Source: Teichococcus coralli
GTDB lineage: Bacteria > Pseudomonadota > Alphaproteobacteria > Acetobacterales > Acetobacteraceae
DNA length: 64,000 bases
Direction: 5' to 3'
Assembly: GCF_009829925.1 (NCBI RefSeq)
Contig: NZ_SNVJ01000007.1
Coordinates: forward strand, 122,513 to 186,512
A program made the position numbers and the translations under genes. Below are positions 1 through 10,754 of this stretch, one piece after another. A model generated the notes under the pieces. The model made no database searches, was not told where the DNA came from, and saw only the letters and a list, made by a program, of their open reading frames with translations. Each line of letters begins with the position of its first letter. The stretch's first letter is position 1.

Positions 1-1
1 C

Positions 2-520
2 GCCAACGTCGTCGTCCTCTCCATCACCCGCGAGCTGGGCCCCGTGCTGGCCGGCCTGATGGTGGCCGGCCGCATCGGCGCCGCCTTCGCCGCCGAGATC
101 GGCACCATGCGCGTCACCGACCAGATCGACGCGCTGACCACCCTCTCCACCAACCCGATGAAGTACCTGGTCGCCCCGCGCCTCGCCGCCGGCATCGTCG
201 CCATGCCGCTGCTGGTGGTGGTGGCCGACATCCTGGGCGTGATGGGCGGCTGGCTGATCGGCACCACCAAGCTCGGCTTCACCTCCGCCTCCTACCTCAC
301 CTCCACCCTCAACTTCATGCAGGCCGGGGACGTCGTCTCCGGCCTGGTGAAGGCGGCGGTCTTCGGCTTCGTCATCGCGCTGATGGGCTGCTGGAGCGGC
401 TATACCAGCCGCGGCGGCGCGCAGGGCGTGGGCGCCGCCACCACCGGCGCGGTGGTGGCGGCCTCCATCCTCATCCTGGCGCTGGACTACGTGCTGACCG
501 CGATGTTCTTCGGCCTATGA
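2..520 (+). CDS. mlaE: MlaE-family lipid ABC transporter permease (5' truncated by window edge)
   Basis: Integral membrane permease of an Mla/Mce-type ABC system that moves phospholipid between the outer and inner membrane. The reading frame is already open at base 2, so the start lies outside the window; 172 codons are visible. The part seen contains the family-typical ELGPVLAGLMVAGRIGAAFA stretch and the following EIGTMRVTDQIDAL segment, then several hydrophobic helices to the C terminus. It overlaps the next gene by ATGA (517-520), so the ATPase is translationally coupled. The substrate-binding MlaD partner is not in view. The family call is firm; the exact substrate is inferred from the family. 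Confidence 0.93.
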   Translation, partial: ANVVVLSITRELGPVLAGLMVAGRIGAAFAAEIGTMRVTDQIDALTTLSTNPMKYLVAPRLAAGIVAMPLLVVVADILGVMGGWLIGTTKLGFTSASYLTSTLNFMQAGDVVSGLVKAAVFGFVIALMGCWSGYTSRGGAQGVGAATTGAVVAASILILALDYVLTAMFFGL

Positions 521-1290
521 GCGGCACACCGAAAATCCGCCTGCGCGGCCTCACCAAGCGCTTCAACGGCAAGCCCGTGCTGGACGGCGTGGATCTCGAC
601 GTCGCCGCCGGCGAGGGCATGGTGATCCTCGGCGGCTCCGGCTCCGGCAAGTCCGTCACCATCAAGTGCATCCTGGGCCTGATCCGGCCGGATGCCGGCA
701 CGGTCGAGATCGACGGCCGTGACGTGCTGTCCATGCCGCGCCGCGAGCGCGAGGCGGTGAACGACCGCATCGGCATGCTGTTCCAGAACGCGGCGCTGTT
801 CGACAGCCTGCCGGTCTGGGAGAACGTCTGCTTCAAGCTGCTGGCCCAGAAGCGCATCACCCGCTCCAGGGCGCGCGACAAGGCCGCCGAGGTGCTGGCC
901 CAGGTCGGCCTGGCGCCCAGCGTCGGCGACCTCTCGCCCGCCGAGCTTTCGGGCGGCATGCAGAAGCGCGTCGGCCTCGCCCGCGCCATCGCCGCCGAGC
1001 CCGACATCATCTTCTTCGACGAGCCGACAACGGGCCTCGACCCCATCATGGGCGCGGTGATCGACGGGCTGATCGTGGACGTGGTGCAGCGCCTCGGCGC
1101 CACCGCCGTCTCCATCACGCACGACATGGCCAGCGCCCGCCGCATCGGCACGACGGCGGCGATGCTGCACAAGGGCAGCATCATCTGGACCGGCCCGGCC
1201 GCCAGCCTGGGCGAGACCGGCAACCCCATGGTGGACCAGTTCGCGCGCGGCGAGCGCGAGGGACCGATCCAGATGGAGCTGCGCAGGTAG
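517..1290 (+). CDS. mlaF: MlaF-type ABC transporter ATP-binding protein
   Basis: Cytoplasmic ATPase subunit that powers the permease encoded just upstream. The 257-residue protein has a Walker A (GGSGSGKS, about residues 38-45), the ABC signature LSGGMQKR, a Walker B IIFFDEP and the H-loop SITHD, in normal order and spacing. The start ATG sits in the stop codon of the permease gene (ATGA overlap). The QKR after the signature and the early GVDLDVAAGEGMVILGGSGSG context are typical of MlaF/Ttg2A rather than of sugar or amino-acid importers. About 100 bp of apparently empty sequence separate its stop from the convergent kinase gene. Confidence 0.93.
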   Translation: MSGTPKIRLRGLTKRFNGKPVLDGVDLDVAAGEGMVILGGSGSGKSVTIKCILGLIRPDAGTVEIDGRDVLSMPRREREAVNDRIGMLFQNAALFDSLPVWENVCFKLLAQKRITRSRARDKAAEVLAQVGLAPSVGDLSPAELSGGMQKRVGLARAIAAEPDIIFFDEPTTGLDPIMGAVIDGLIVDVVQRLGATAVSITHDMASARRIGTTAAMLHKGSIIWTGPAASLGETGNPMVDQFARGEREGPIQMELRR

Positions 1291-1391
1291 CCCTCCCGGC
1301 GTCCGGGGAGGCGAGGACCCCCCGACCCTCCGCCGGGAAGCTGAGAGATTTCCGCCCCCGCAGGCAACGGCTTCCCCGGCGAGCGGCGCCC

Positions 1392-4046
1392 TCAGTTGAT
1401 GCGCCGCTGCGCGGCCGACTGGCTGCTGGAGGGCACCATCAGGGTGCGCAGGGCGGCCGCCAGCGCACCCTGGGTGAGCGGCTTGCGCAGCAATGCCGTC
1501 CGTCCCTGGCCGCCGCCGGTCGCCCAGCCGCCGGGCAGCGCCCCGTAGCCGGTGGCGAAGACCACCGGAACGCCGCGCCGCACCAGCAGGTCGGCCACCG
1601 GGAAAACCGCCTGCCCGCGCAGGTTCACGTCCAGCACCGCGGCATCCAGCAGCGCTTCCTCGCTGGCCAGCCGCAAGGCCTCCGAAAGGCTGGCCGCCGG
1701 CCCCACCACGGTGAAGCCCAGCGCGTGCAGCTGCGTCTCCAGCTCCATGGCGACGAGCGGCTCATCCTCCGCGAGCAGCACGCGGCGCGGCCGCAGGCCC
1801 GCAGCGGGCTGGACGGCTGTCGCCACCACGGGCCGCGCACCCTCCACGGGGCGCGTCGCCGTTCGCGGCGCCACGCGATCCGCCGCGATGATCATGGCGC
1901 AATGCAGCCCCTCAGGCCGCCAATCCAGGCTGATGCTGCCGCCGAGCTGGCTGCGCACGGTGGCATCCACCATGCGCAGACCGAAGCCACGGCGCCTGGG
2001 CTTCTGCACCGTCCCGGCGGCTGCGGAAACCTCCTCGGCCCATTCCAGCTTCAGCCGGCCGTCCGGAAGCATCGCCCAGCGCACCGCCAGCTCGCCTTCG
2101 TCACCGGCCAGCGCTCCATGCCGCACGGCATTGGAGGTCAGCTCGTGCGAAACCATGGCAATCGCCTGCACGGCTTCCGGCGCCAGCCAGATGCCGGCGC
2201 CGTAGATCGCCACGCGCCTGGAGCGCAGATAAACCGAAAGCTCGCCCTCGATCAGCGCGCGCAGGTCGCCGCCGCTCCAGTTCTCCTGGGCGAGCAGGGT
2301 ATGCGCCCGCGCCAGGGCGCCGACCCTTCCCTCGACGGCCGCGGCGAAATGGGCGGGCTCCTCGCTCTGGCTCAGCCGGATGATGGACTGCACCACCGCC
2401 AGAACGTTCTTCGCACGGTGATCGACCTCGCGCATCAGCAGCGCCTGCCGCTCCTCCGTGCCGCGCTGCAGCGTGACATCCTCGCCGGACGCCACCACCG
2501 CCAGCAACCGCCCGCCCCCGTCATGCAGCACGGCATTGCTCCAGGAGACGAGGCGTTCCTCGCCGTCGGCCCGCTGGACGTGGGTTTCGTTGCGCAGATG
2601 GGACGGCTCGGCCGTGCCCGCCGCGACGCGCATGAAGGCGGTCCGTGCCGGTTCGCGCTGGCGCTCGGGCAGGAAGGCGGTGAACCAGTCCCGCCCGATC
2701 GCCTCCTCCTCCTGCGAGAGGCCAAGCACCTCGATGCCCCGGCGGTTGATGCCCTGCACGACGCCATCCGGCCCCAGCACCACCAGCATGACGCCGGCAA
2801 CGTCGAAATACAGCCGAGTCCGGTCGCGCTCCGTGCGCAGCGCCGAAGCGGCCGCCTCCGCCGCCTCGGCCCGCCCATTGGCGGCGGCACGGCTGCGGAT
2901 CATCTCGGCCGAGCGGCGCAGTCCAAGGCGAAGTGCCTCGAACTCCGCCACCGGCCCCGGCAGGCTGACCGGCGGCGGCAGCGATCCCGCGGCCAGCACC
3001 TCCGCCTCGAAAGCCAGCGCGCGCACCGGCTTCAGCAGCCGCCAGGCCATCAGCAGGGCGATGCCCAGGGCCGCCGCCAGCAGGGCCGCCGCCCAGATGG
3101 CCAGCCGCTCGAGCGGCTGGCGCCAGGCCGCCTCATACGCGTCCTGCGGCGCCGTCACCACGGCAGACCAGGGCAGCCGCTCCATCCGCTGGAAAGCGGC
3201 GACGATCGGCCGCCCGGCCAACGAGATGCCGTCGGCGACGCCATCCCCCGACGATTCGATGGCCTTGCGCAGCCAGTCGGGTGCCAGATGGCCGACCCGC
3301 CGCTCATGGCTCAGCGAGCGGGCGATGATTTCGCCGGTCCGCACATGGACCAACGCCACGATGGCGCCCGGCTGGACACCGGCGAGCAGGCCGGAAAGCC
3401 GGCTTGGATCAACCGCCAGGATCAGCACGCGGCGCGGGTCGCTCTCCACGCCGCCCAGGTCATGCGGCGGCGCGTGCGGCGGCGTGACCGGCACGAAGGC
3501 CGCCAGGATGGGACGTCCGGCCACGCTGCCGCTGAACAGGTCGCTGACAACGGTCCGTCCGCTGGCCAGTGCCTCCTCGATCCAGACGCGCCCCTGGGCT
3601 TCCGGCAGCTTGGCGCCAAGCGGCCGCAGCGTGTTGAAGATCTGCGTTCCGTCGGGATTGGCGAGCACCACCCAGCCGCCGAAGGCGTGCCCCACCGCCC
3701 GGGCCTGGGCATAGAATTCCGCGACTTCCTCCGGCCTGGCCTGCTCCAGCCGCGCGAGGGGCGGCCAGTGCGCCAGGCTGGCTGCCGCCGTCGCCACCAC
3801 ATCGAGTTCCCGCTCGACGGCGACAGAGGTCGCGCGCGCAGTGCCGCGCAGCCCCGCCGCCGCGGCCTGCTGGTAGGCCGAGCCCAGTTGCCAGGCCGTC
3901 ACGCCCCCGGCGAGCAGCGCCGGGATGAGCACCACAAGCGTCAGGGTCAGGAGGTAGACCCGCAAGCCAGGACGGCCGGCGCGCTGCGACGAGCGGCGTC
4001 CCGCGAGACGCGGCCCCTCAGCCTTGGGCGCGCTAGGCGACGGCAT
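1392..4046 (-). CDS. HWE-family hybrid sensor histidine kinase with C-terminal receiver
   Basis: Membrane sensor kinase of 884 residues. Visible order: a first membrane helix near residues 28-50; an extracytoplasmic sensing region to about 310 (Cache-like by position and length); a second helix near 313-335; a linker; a PAS region around 410-530; an HWE/HisKA_2 phosphoacceptor block ([21 protein letters not shown] region, His in the DHRAKN motif); an HATPase with [12 protein letters not shown]; and a receiver ([15 protein letters not shown], phosphoacceptor Asp in AVLDVNL). HWE kinases commonly act in general-stress or light signalling in alphaproteobacteria. No PhyR, NepR or EcfG gene is nearby, so the partner is unknown. 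The gene stands alone, convergent with mlaF and divergent from radA. Confidence 0.9.
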   Translation of the reverse strand: MPSPSAPKAEGPRLAGRRSSQRAGRPGLRVYLLTLTLVVLIPALLAGGVTAWQLGSAYQQAAAAGLRGTARATSVAVERELDVVATAAASLAHWPPLARLEQARPEEVAEFYAQARAVGHAFGGWVVLANPDGTQIFNTLRPLGAKLPEAQGRVWIEEALASGRTVVSDLFSGSVAGRPILAAFVPVTPPHAPPHDLGGVESDPRRVLILAVDPSRLSGLLAGVQPGAIVALVHVRTGEIIARSLSHERRVGHLAPDWLRKAIESSGDGVADGISLAGRPIVAAFQRMERLPWSAVVTAPQDAYEAAWRQPLERLAIWAAALLAAALGIALLMAWRLLKPVRALAFEAEVLAAGSLPPPVSLPGPVAEFEALRLGLRRSAEMIRSRAAANGRAEAAEAAASALRTERDRTRLYFDVAGVMLVVLGPDGVVQGINRRGIEVLGLSQEEEAIGRDWFTAFLPERQREPARTAFMRVAAGTAEPSHLRNETHVQRADGEERLVSWSNAVLHDGGGRLLAVVASGEDVTLQRGTEERQALLMREVDHRAKNVLAVVQSIIRLSQSEEPAHFAAAVEGRVGALARAHTLLAQENWSGGDLRALIEGELSVYLRSRRVAIYGAGIWLAPEAVQAIAMVSHELTSNAVRHGALAGDEGELAVRWAMLPDGRLKLEWAEEVSAAAGTVQKPRRRGFGLRMVDATVRSQLGGSISLDWRPEGLHCAMIIAADRVAPRTATRPVEGARPVVATAVQPAAGLRPRRVLLAEDEPLVAMELETQLHALGFTVVGPAASLSEALRLASEEALLDAAVLDVNLRGQAVFPVADLLVRRGVPVVFATGYGALPGGWATGGGQGRTALLRKPLTQGALAAALRTLMVPSSSQSAAQRRIN

Positions 4047-4471
4047 GACGAACTGGCCCGCCCTGGAGGCGGCCGCGGAAAGAGCGGCGCGATGGGGTCA
4101 CCGCGCTCTCCGAATCCCGTGAGAAGGCATGGAGCGCAGAAGGACAGCGCCGGCGGCAGGAGCCGAAAGCGGGGCGGCCAGCGAAAGATGCTCCATCATC
4201 CAAGGGACACAACCGGTAGTCGCAGAAATCTGTTTTAGTACAAGCATGGCAGCCGGTTTTTGCAGGCCTCGCAAGACCTCACTCCCCCGCATCGTCACCG
4301 ATCACGCGAATTTATTGCCCTCTCCCGACGGGGCGCGGGCATTTTGCACAACATCGCACCTTCAACCAGCCCAGATCCAGTTCGGAATCGATTGGGTTGC
4401 AGATGTTGCGGAATTTCATCATCGCCGGGCCGGGACTCCCATAGGTCCACGGTTTGTTCCATATTCGCGGC
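4047..4471. other. Intergenic region between divergent kinase and radA
   Basis: 425 bp without a supportable gene. The middle (about 4210-4400) is less GC-rich than the flanks, with A/T runs such as TTTTAGTAC and GAATTTATTG. This fits promoter DNA for the two divergent genes. I could not fix specific -35/-10 pairs and see no strong hairpin. Confidence 0.5.
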
Positions 4472-5899
4472 ATGGCCAAAACCATTGCCCGTTTCGTCTG
4501 TCAGAACTGCGGTGCCGTCACCGCCAAGTGGCAGGGGCGCTGCGACACCTGCGGCGAATGGAACACCCTTGTCGAGGAGCAGCCCGAAGCCCGCGCCCCC
4601 GGCCCGGCCGGCAAGGCGGCCGGCGGACGGCGCATCGAGTTCGTCGGGCTGAAGGGCCGCGCCGCGCCGCCGCCGCGCACCACCACCGGCATGGCCGAGC
4701 TGGACCGCGTGCTGGGCGGCGGCTTCGTGCCGGGGTCGGTGGTGCTGGTGGGCGGCGACCCCGGCATCGGCAAGTCCACCATCCTGCTGCAGGCCGCCGC
4801 CCGCATCGCCGCCGCCGGCCGCCGCACGCTCTACATCTCGGGCGAGGAGTCCATCGACCAGGTGCGGCTGCGCGCCCTGCGGCTCGGCCTCACCAACAGC
4901 CCGCTCGGCCTCGCCGCCGCCACCTCGCTGCGCGACATCGCCGCCTCCCTGGAGGAGGAGCGCGAGGCCACGCTGGTCATCATCGACTCGATCCAGACCG
5001 TCTGGCTGGACAGCCTGGAGGCCGCCCCCGGCACCGTCAGCCAGGTGCGCGCCTGCGCCGCCGAACTGACCCGGCTCGCCAAGACCCGCAATTTCGCCGT
5101 GGTGCTGGTCGGCCACGTCACCAAGGAGGGCACCTTGGCCGGCCCCCGCGTGCTGGAGCACATGGTGGACGCCACGCTCTACTTCGAAGGCGACCGCGGC
5201 CACCAGTTCCGCATCCTGCGCGCGGTGAAGAACCGCTTCGGCGCCACCGACGAGATCGGCGTCTTCGAGATGACCGACCAGGGCCTCGTCGAGGTCGCCA
5301 ACCCCTCCGCGCTCTTCCTGGCCGAGCGGCGCGGCAACATTTCCGGCAGCGCCGTCTTCGCCGGCATGGAGGGCACCCGCCCCGTGCTGGTGGAGATCCA
5401 GGCCCTGCTCTCCCCCTCCACCTCGGGCGGCTCGCCGCGGCGGCAGGTGGTGGGCTGGGACTCCGGGCGGCTGGCCATGCTGATGGCGGTGCTCGAATCC
5501 CGCTGCCGGGTCAGCCTCGGCCAGAACGATGTCTACCTGAACATCGCCGGCGGGCTGCGCATCACCGAACCCGCCGCCGACCTCGCCGTCGCCGCCGCCC
5601 TGGTCTCCGCCGCCACCGATCGCCCGACCGACCCCGACACGGTGTTCTTCGGCGAGGTCGGCCTTTCCGGCGAGGTGCGGCAGGTGGCGCATACCGACAA
5701 CCGCCTGCGCGAGGCCGCCAAGCTCGGCTTCGCCAGCGCCACCCTGCCCCGCCGGGTGGCGCGCGGCGGGCGTGCCGCCTCGGCGCCGGACGGGCTGAAG
5801 GCCGCCGAGATCGGCCATCTGGCCGATCTTGTCGCCGCCCTCGCCGCCGCCCCGCCGGCGAGGCGCGCCAAACCCGCCGAGGAGCGCGCCTCCGCGTGA
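4472..5899 (+). CDS. radA: DNA repair protein RadA
   Basis: RecA-like ATPase that drives branch migration during recombinational repair. An N-terminal zinc finger uses Cys10, Cys13, Cys24 and Cys27 (CQNC...CDTC). Walker A GDPGIGKST is at about residues 95-103, the RadA-specific KNRFG motif follows in AVKNRFGATDE, and the C-terminal third is a Lon-protease-like domain (GGLRITEPAADLAVAAAL). The ATG at 4472 is chosen because the protein then begins MAKTIARFVCQNCG like other RadA proteins; a TTG six codons upstream is also in frame but adds unlikely residues. Length 475 aa is normal. The cvpA gene starts 34 bp downstream, as in many alphaproteobacteria. Confidence 0.97.
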   Translation: MAKTIARFVCQNCGAVTAKWQGRCDTCGEWNTLVEEQPEARAPGPAGKAAGGRRIEFVGLKGRAAPPPRTTTGMAELDRVLGGGFVPGSVVLVGGDPGIGKSTILLQAAARIAAAGRRTLYISGEESIDQVRLRALRLGLTNSPLGLAAATSLRDIAASLEEEREATLVIIDSIQTVWLDSLEAAPGTVSQVRACAAELTRLAKTRNFAVVLVGHVTKEGTLAGPRVLEHMVDATLYFEGDRGHQFRILRAVKNRFGATDEIGVFEMTDQGLVEVANPSALFLAERRGNISGSAVFAGMEGTRPVLVEIQALLSPSTSGGSPRRQVVGWDSGRLAMLMAVLESRCRVSLGQNDVYLNIAGGLRITEPAADLAVAAALVSAATDRPTDPDTVFFGEVGLSGEVRQVAHTDNRLREAAKLGFASATLPRRVARGGRAASAPDGLKAAEIGHLADLVAALAAAPPARRAKPAEERASA

Positions 5900-5933
5900 C
5901 TCCGCGCCGCCGCTTGGCTATAGCCTGCCCCCG

Positions 5934-6490
5934 ATGACCTGGGTGGACGGCATTGTTCTCGCGGTGATCGCCCTCTCGGCGCTCATCGCCTTTTCGCGTG
6001 GCCTCGTGCGTGAGGTGCTGGGCGTCGGTGCCTGGGCGGGCGCCGTGGTCTTCGCCCTCTACCTCTTTCCCCGCGCGGCGCCCTTGCTGGCCGGCACGGT
6101 GCAGCCGCCCTGGCTGGCCGAGCTGATCGCCATCGGCCTCTGCTTCATTGTCGCGCTGGTGGTGCTCAAGCTGCTGATCGCCTGGTTCGCCGGCCTGGTG
6201 CGGGCCTCGGTCCTCGGGGGGCTGGACCGCGCGCTCGGCATGGTCTTCGGCCTCGCGCGGGGTGCTTTTCTCGTCCTGCTCGCCTATATCCTCGGCGGGC
6301 TGTTTCTTCCCTCGGTGGAGCGCTGGCCGGAGCCGGTGCGCGAGGCGCGGAGCCTGCCCGTGGTGGCGGATGCGGCGGCCGGACTTGTGGCGCAGCTTCC
6401 GCCGGAGTATCGCCCGCGACTTCCAGACCTGCCCCGCAGCGACATGCCCAGCATGGACGAGTTGCTGCGCCCCCCGGCGCGAGGCCGGTG

Positions 6491-6491
<1 letters not shown>
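5934..6491 (+). CDS. cvpA: CvpA family membrane protein
   Basis: Inner-membrane protein of 185 residues with four predicted hydrophobic helices (starting MTWVDGIVLAVIALSALIAF, then near 35-50, 62-82 and 100-120) and a hydrophilic proline-rich tail. CvpA was named for colicin V production and is linked to envelope and purine-related phenotypes; its biochemical role remains unclear. The ATG at 5934 gives the usual CvpA N terminus; the open frame extends upstream into the end of radA but without family similarity. Its TGA stop (6489-6491) overlaps the first base of the purF ATG, the widely conserved cvpA-purF arrangement. Confidence 0.93.
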
Positions 6492-7980
<1,489 letters not shown>

Positions 7981-7984
<4 letters not shown>

Positions 7985-8025
7985 GGGAGGGGCCAGTGAG
8001 GGAGGGGCCAGTGAGGGAGGGGCCG
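7981..8025 (+). repeat. Three tandem 15-bp units, each with GGAGG and GTG
   Basis: Three head-to-tail copies of GTGAGGGAGGGGCCA (last base G in the third), at 7981, 7996 and 8011. Each unit holds an in-frame GTG and a GGAGG that ends 5 nt before the next GTG. The first GTGA overlaps the purF stop. The array therefore duplicates the start codon and the ribosome-binding site of the SDR gene. Confidence 0.95.
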
Positions 8026-8727
8026 CTCGCCGGGCAGGTCGCCCTCGTCACCGGCGCCAGTCGCGGCATCGGCGCCGCGCTGGCAGTGGAACTGGCCCGT
8101 CTCGGCGCACATTGCGTGCTGCTCGCCCGCACCCAGGGTGGGCTGGAGGAGACGGACGACGCCATCCGCGCCGTCGGCGGCGCCACCACCCTCCTGCCCT
8201 TCGACCTGGCGAAGGACGCCGAGAAGATCGACGTCATCGGCCCCTCCCTGGTGGAGCGCTTCGGCCGGCTGGACGTGCTGGTGCACGCCGCGGGCGCGCT
8301 CGGCAGCCTGACGCCCGTGGCGCATATCCAGCCGCGCGAATGGGCCGAGGTGGCGGGCGTGAACATGACCGCCACCTGGCGCCTGATCCGCACCTGCGAC
8401 CCGCCCTTGCGTGCGGCCCCGGCTGGCCGGGCGGTCTTCCTCACCACCGCGCAGGCGCGCCAGCCGAAGGCCTTCTGGGGTCCCTACGGCGCGACCAAGG
8501 CCGGCATGGAATACCTGGTGAGATGCTGGGCGCAGGAGGTCGAGAAGACGCCGCTGCGGGTGAACCTCTTCGACCCTGGCGTGGTGGCCACCAAGCTGCG
8601 CGCCAAGGCCATGCCCGGGGAGGACCCGAAGCGCCTTGCCCAGCCCGCCGACGTCGCTCCCGCCCTCGCCGCCCTCTGCCTGCCCGGCGAGACCCGGCAT
8701 GGCGAGACAATCGCCCGTCTCGGCTAG
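8011..8727 (+). CDS. SDR family NAD(P)-dependent oxidoreductase (YciK-like)
   Basis: Short-chain dehydrogenase of 238-248 residues, depending on which of three in-frame GTG codons is used. The Rossmann glycine motif is TGASRGIG and the active-site Tyr/Lys are in YGATK. The usual catalytic Ser position before it reads TT in VFLTTAQARQ, so Thr may substitute. The layout resembles YciK-type SDRs; the substrate is unknown. I chose 8011 because GGAGG lies 5 nt upstream; 7996 is equally good by that test, and 7981 has no Shine-Dalgarno but overlaps the purF stop (GTGA). The TAG stop (8725-8727) is part of the CTAG end of the dispersed repeat that follows. Confidence 0.88.
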   Translation: MREGPLAGQVALVTGASRGIGAALAVELARLGAHCVLLARTQGGLEETDDAIRAVGGATTLLPFDLAKDAEKIDVIGPSLVERFGRLDVLVHAAGALGSLTPVAHIQPREWAEVAGVNMTATWRLIRTCDPPLRAAPAGRAVFLTTAQARQPKAFWGPYGATKAGMEYLVRCWAQEVEKTPLRVNLFDPGVVATKLRAKAMPGEDPKRLAQPADVAPALAALCLPGETRHGETIARLG

Positions 8728-8831
8728 AGCATTTTCCGTTCGCACTGGCTCACGGGAAACGCTCTAGCCGTTTGTTTTGACGAGCATCTTCACCCGTCCC
8801 GATGATGCCGTCGGAACGGGATCTGCTCTAG
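8724..8831 (-). repeat. Dispersed CTAG-bounded palindromic repeat, copy A (108 bp)
   Basis: Two adjoining imperfect palindromes bounded by CTAG at 8724, 8764 and 8828. Read on the minus strand it matches copy D (63824-63931) almost base for base and copy B (12064-12171) closely. Module 2 (8724-8767) pairs CTAGAGCATTTTCCGT with ACGGGAAACGCTCTAG, 14 of 16 positions. Module 1 contains the CCCGTCCCGA/TCGGAACGGG arms. It fills the gap between convergent genes; its first CTAG gives the SDR gene its TAG stop. Confidence 0.9.
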
Positions 8832-8843
8832 GCGGGCCGGGCC

Positions 8844-9224
8844 TCAGGGCTCCTGGTAGCCCAGCACCCGCAGGCTCAGCCGGTATTGCGCGGGGTCGTG
8901 CGTGAACCAGAGGCCGCCGCGCTGGCGCGAGCCGCGCGGCACGTAGTCGAACCGCACCTGGCTCGCCTCCACCAGCCGCCCCTCCGCTTCGAGCCGCCCC
9001 TCGATCTCCACCGCCGAAGCGGTGGATTGCGCCGGGTTGGCCGCCTCGAACCGCACCAGCCAGCCCTGCGAGGCTGGCTGCACCGCCTCCACCCGCAGCC
9101 GGATGTCGGGCGGCGCCTTGTCGTCGCCGGGGATCTGCGCCCCCACCACCGCCAGCACCGCCAGCACGATGGCGCCGCCCAGCGCCGCGCAGATCCATTC
9201 GAGGGCCGGCGTGCGCCTGGCCAT
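8844..9224 (-). CDS. TIGR02588-like conserved protein with N-terminal membrane anchor
   Basis: Protein of 126 residues: one hydrophobic helix near residues 9-30 (WICAALGGAIVLAVLAVVGA), then a soluble domain rich in beta-like segments (GWLVRFEAANPAQSTASAVE, GLWFTHDPAQYRLSLRVLGY). It matches my memory of the TIGR02588 family, a protein of unknown function found next to TIGR02587. The gene starts 6 bp after the stop of that partner (upstream on this strand), so they form an operon. The single-anchor topology would place the domain outside the cytoplasm. Function is not known and none is proposed. Confidence 0.75.
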   Translation of the reverse strand: MARRTPALEWICAALGGAIVLAVLAVVGAQIPGDDKAPPDIRLRVEAVQPASQGWLVRFEAANPAQSTASAVEIEGRLEAEGRLVEASQVRFDYVPRGSRQRGGLWFTHDPAQYRLSLRVLGYQEP

Positions 9225-9229
9225 CCCGC

Positions 9230-10126
9230 TCACACCACCAACCGCGCGATGGCGGCGCCGAGCGCGGCGGGAAAGCCCAGCACGACGGACATCATGACCA
9301 CCAGTTCCGGCGCCGTGCCATCGGTGCGGCCGAAGGTCCAGAGCACGTAGGCGCTGAGCAACAGCGCGATGGCATAGCCCACCAGCGTGTAGGTGAAGAA
9401 GGTGGACCAGAAGCCCGCCCCTTCCGGAAACCGCTCCTGCCCCGCGAAGCCCACCGTATAGACCAGCAAGTGCAGCAGCAGGATCGAGATCGCCGCCAGG
9501 CCCAGCACCTGCCTGGGGCTCATCTTGAAGGTGATCAGGATCATCTCCTCCGTCGGCGCCACGTTGAAGGCCAGGAACAGCGCCCCCGCCGCCATCAGGA
9601 AGAGCTGCGCCGGATAGCCCGCGCGGTCCTGCTTGCCCTCGCCCGAGGCGTCGCCGAACTGCTGGCGCGCCGCCACCGCGCCGATTCCGGCCGGCACCGC
9701 CTGGATCGCCACCATGCCGACGGCGCCGCGCCAGCCCATCTCGCCATCCAGGAGGCCGAGCATCCAGAGCACGGCGAGGCTGCACAGGAACCCGACGCCA
9801 AAGGCCACCAGCCCGTCCAGCACGGCGTCGAGCACCCCGTCGGAAGGCTCGAAGCCGCTGTAGTAGGCAAGCCCGGCCAGCATCCCGAGCCCCAGCAGCA
9901 GGAACAGGAACAGGCGGAGCGGCGCGATGTAGAAGCCGATCCACCACATCTCCATGGTCATCACCAGCGGAAAGGCGAAGATCAACGCCCCCGCCAGGGC
10001 GCGCGCCAGTCCGATGGCGTATTCGAGGTTGGCGCCTCGTGCCCTGCCTTTCCCCGCCGAGTCCGCCATCTGCCGTTCCATCTCCCGCTCTGCTGGAGAA
10101 CCCCAGCGGGTGCGCGGCGTTTCCAT
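9230..10126 (-). CDS. TIGR02587-like integral membrane protein
   Basis: Polytopic membrane protein of 298 residues with about seven hydrophobic segments, beginning with the helix ALAGALIFAFPLVMTMEMWW and ending with a helix near the C terminus. A conserved-looking acidic pair sits in NVAPTEEMILI. It fits the TIGR02587 family, which always seems to travel with TIGR02588; no function is established. ATGs at codons 16 and 20 are alternatives to the start at 10126, because the first 20 residues are hydrophilic and not obviously conserved. A GNAT gene ends 18 bp upstream on the same strand, so all three may be cotranscribed. Confidence 0.78.
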   Translation of the reverse strand: METPRTRWGSPAEREMERQMADSAGKGRARGANLEYAIGLARALAGALIFAFPLVMTMEMWWIGFYIAPLRLFLFLLLGLGMLAGLAYYSGFEPSDGVLDAVLDGLVAFGVGFLCSLAVLWMLGLLDGEMGWRGAVGMVAIQAVPAGIGAVAARQQFGDASGEGKQDRAGYPAQLFLMAAGALFLAFNVAPTEEMILITFKMSPRQVLGLAAISILLLHLLVYTVGFAGQERFPEGAGFWSTFFTYTLVGYAIALLLSAYVLWTFGRTDGTAPELVVMMSVVLGFPAALGAAIARLVV

Positions 10127-10144
10127 CGCCGTTCCGCGCCGCGC

Positions 10145-10624
10145 TCAACCGGCCCCCGCCAGTTCGCGCCGCATGAGGGTGAGGGTGCCGGCCCCATGCG
10201 GCAGTCGCTCCACGACCTCCCAGCCGGCGCGCGCATAGAAGTCCTCCGCCGCCTCCGTGTAGAGCCAGACCGCGGTGAAGCCGGCCTGCCGCGCTGCCGC
10301 CTCCGCTCTTGCGAGCAGCCGGCGTGCATGTCCCTGCCCACGCGCCGCGGGCAGGACGAAAAGCCCGGCCAGCCAGGGCGTCAGCTCCGGCATGGAGTCG
10401 AGGTCACCCGCCACGAGGCTGGCCGTCGCCACCGGCTCGCCCGCCGCGAGCAGCACGAATGTCTGCGGCACGGCGCCGGGCGCCGCCGATGCCTGCACCG
10501 CCGCCAGCGTCGCCTCCAGCCCGTGCCCGGCCTCCTGCCAGAAGGCCTGCCACAGCCAGCCCGCGACCAGCGGTGCCAGCTCCGGCCGTTCGGCGATGGT
10601 GGTGATCCGGATCTCGTCCGACAT
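10145..10624 (-). CDS. GNAT family N-acetyltransferase
   Basis: Acetyl-CoA-dependent acyltransferase of 159 residues. The pyrophosphate-binding loop appears as VLPAARGQGHARRLLARAE (about 92-110), preceded by the beta strand TPWLAGLFV and followed by the GFTAVWLYTEAAEDFYARAGW block typical of the fold. The substrate cannot be read from sequence. The gene is first on a minus-strand run with the TIGR02587/02588 pair. It diverges from asd across about 300 bp. Confidence 0.85.
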   Translation of the reverse strand: MSDEIRITTIAERPELAPLVAGWLWQAFWQEAGHGLEATLAAVQASAAPGAVPQTFVLLAAGEPVATASLVAGDLDSMPELTPWLAGLFVLPAARGQGHARRLLARAEAAARQAGFTAVWLYTEAAEDFYARAGWEVVERLPHGAGTLTLMRRELAGAG

Positions 10625-10720
10625 CCCGCCTCCTTCCCCGGCGCGCGGGAAACGCGGGCTTCCGGGCCGGCGCCCCTGCAGCGCGCCGACCGGTGAGGAC
10701 CCGCCCCCGGCCCTCGCAGC

Positions 10721-10749
10721 TTGACGTGGCGCGCCGATCGCGCAAGATC
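10721..10749 (+). promoter_or_regulatory. Candidate asd promoter
   Basis: TTGACG at 10721-10726 is followed after 17 bp by AAGATC (10744-10749), a plausible housekeeping -35/-10 pair. Transcription would begin near 10756 and give asd a leader of about 175 nt. The -10 is weak, so this is inference. Confidence 0.4.
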
Positions 10750-10754
10750 ACTCG

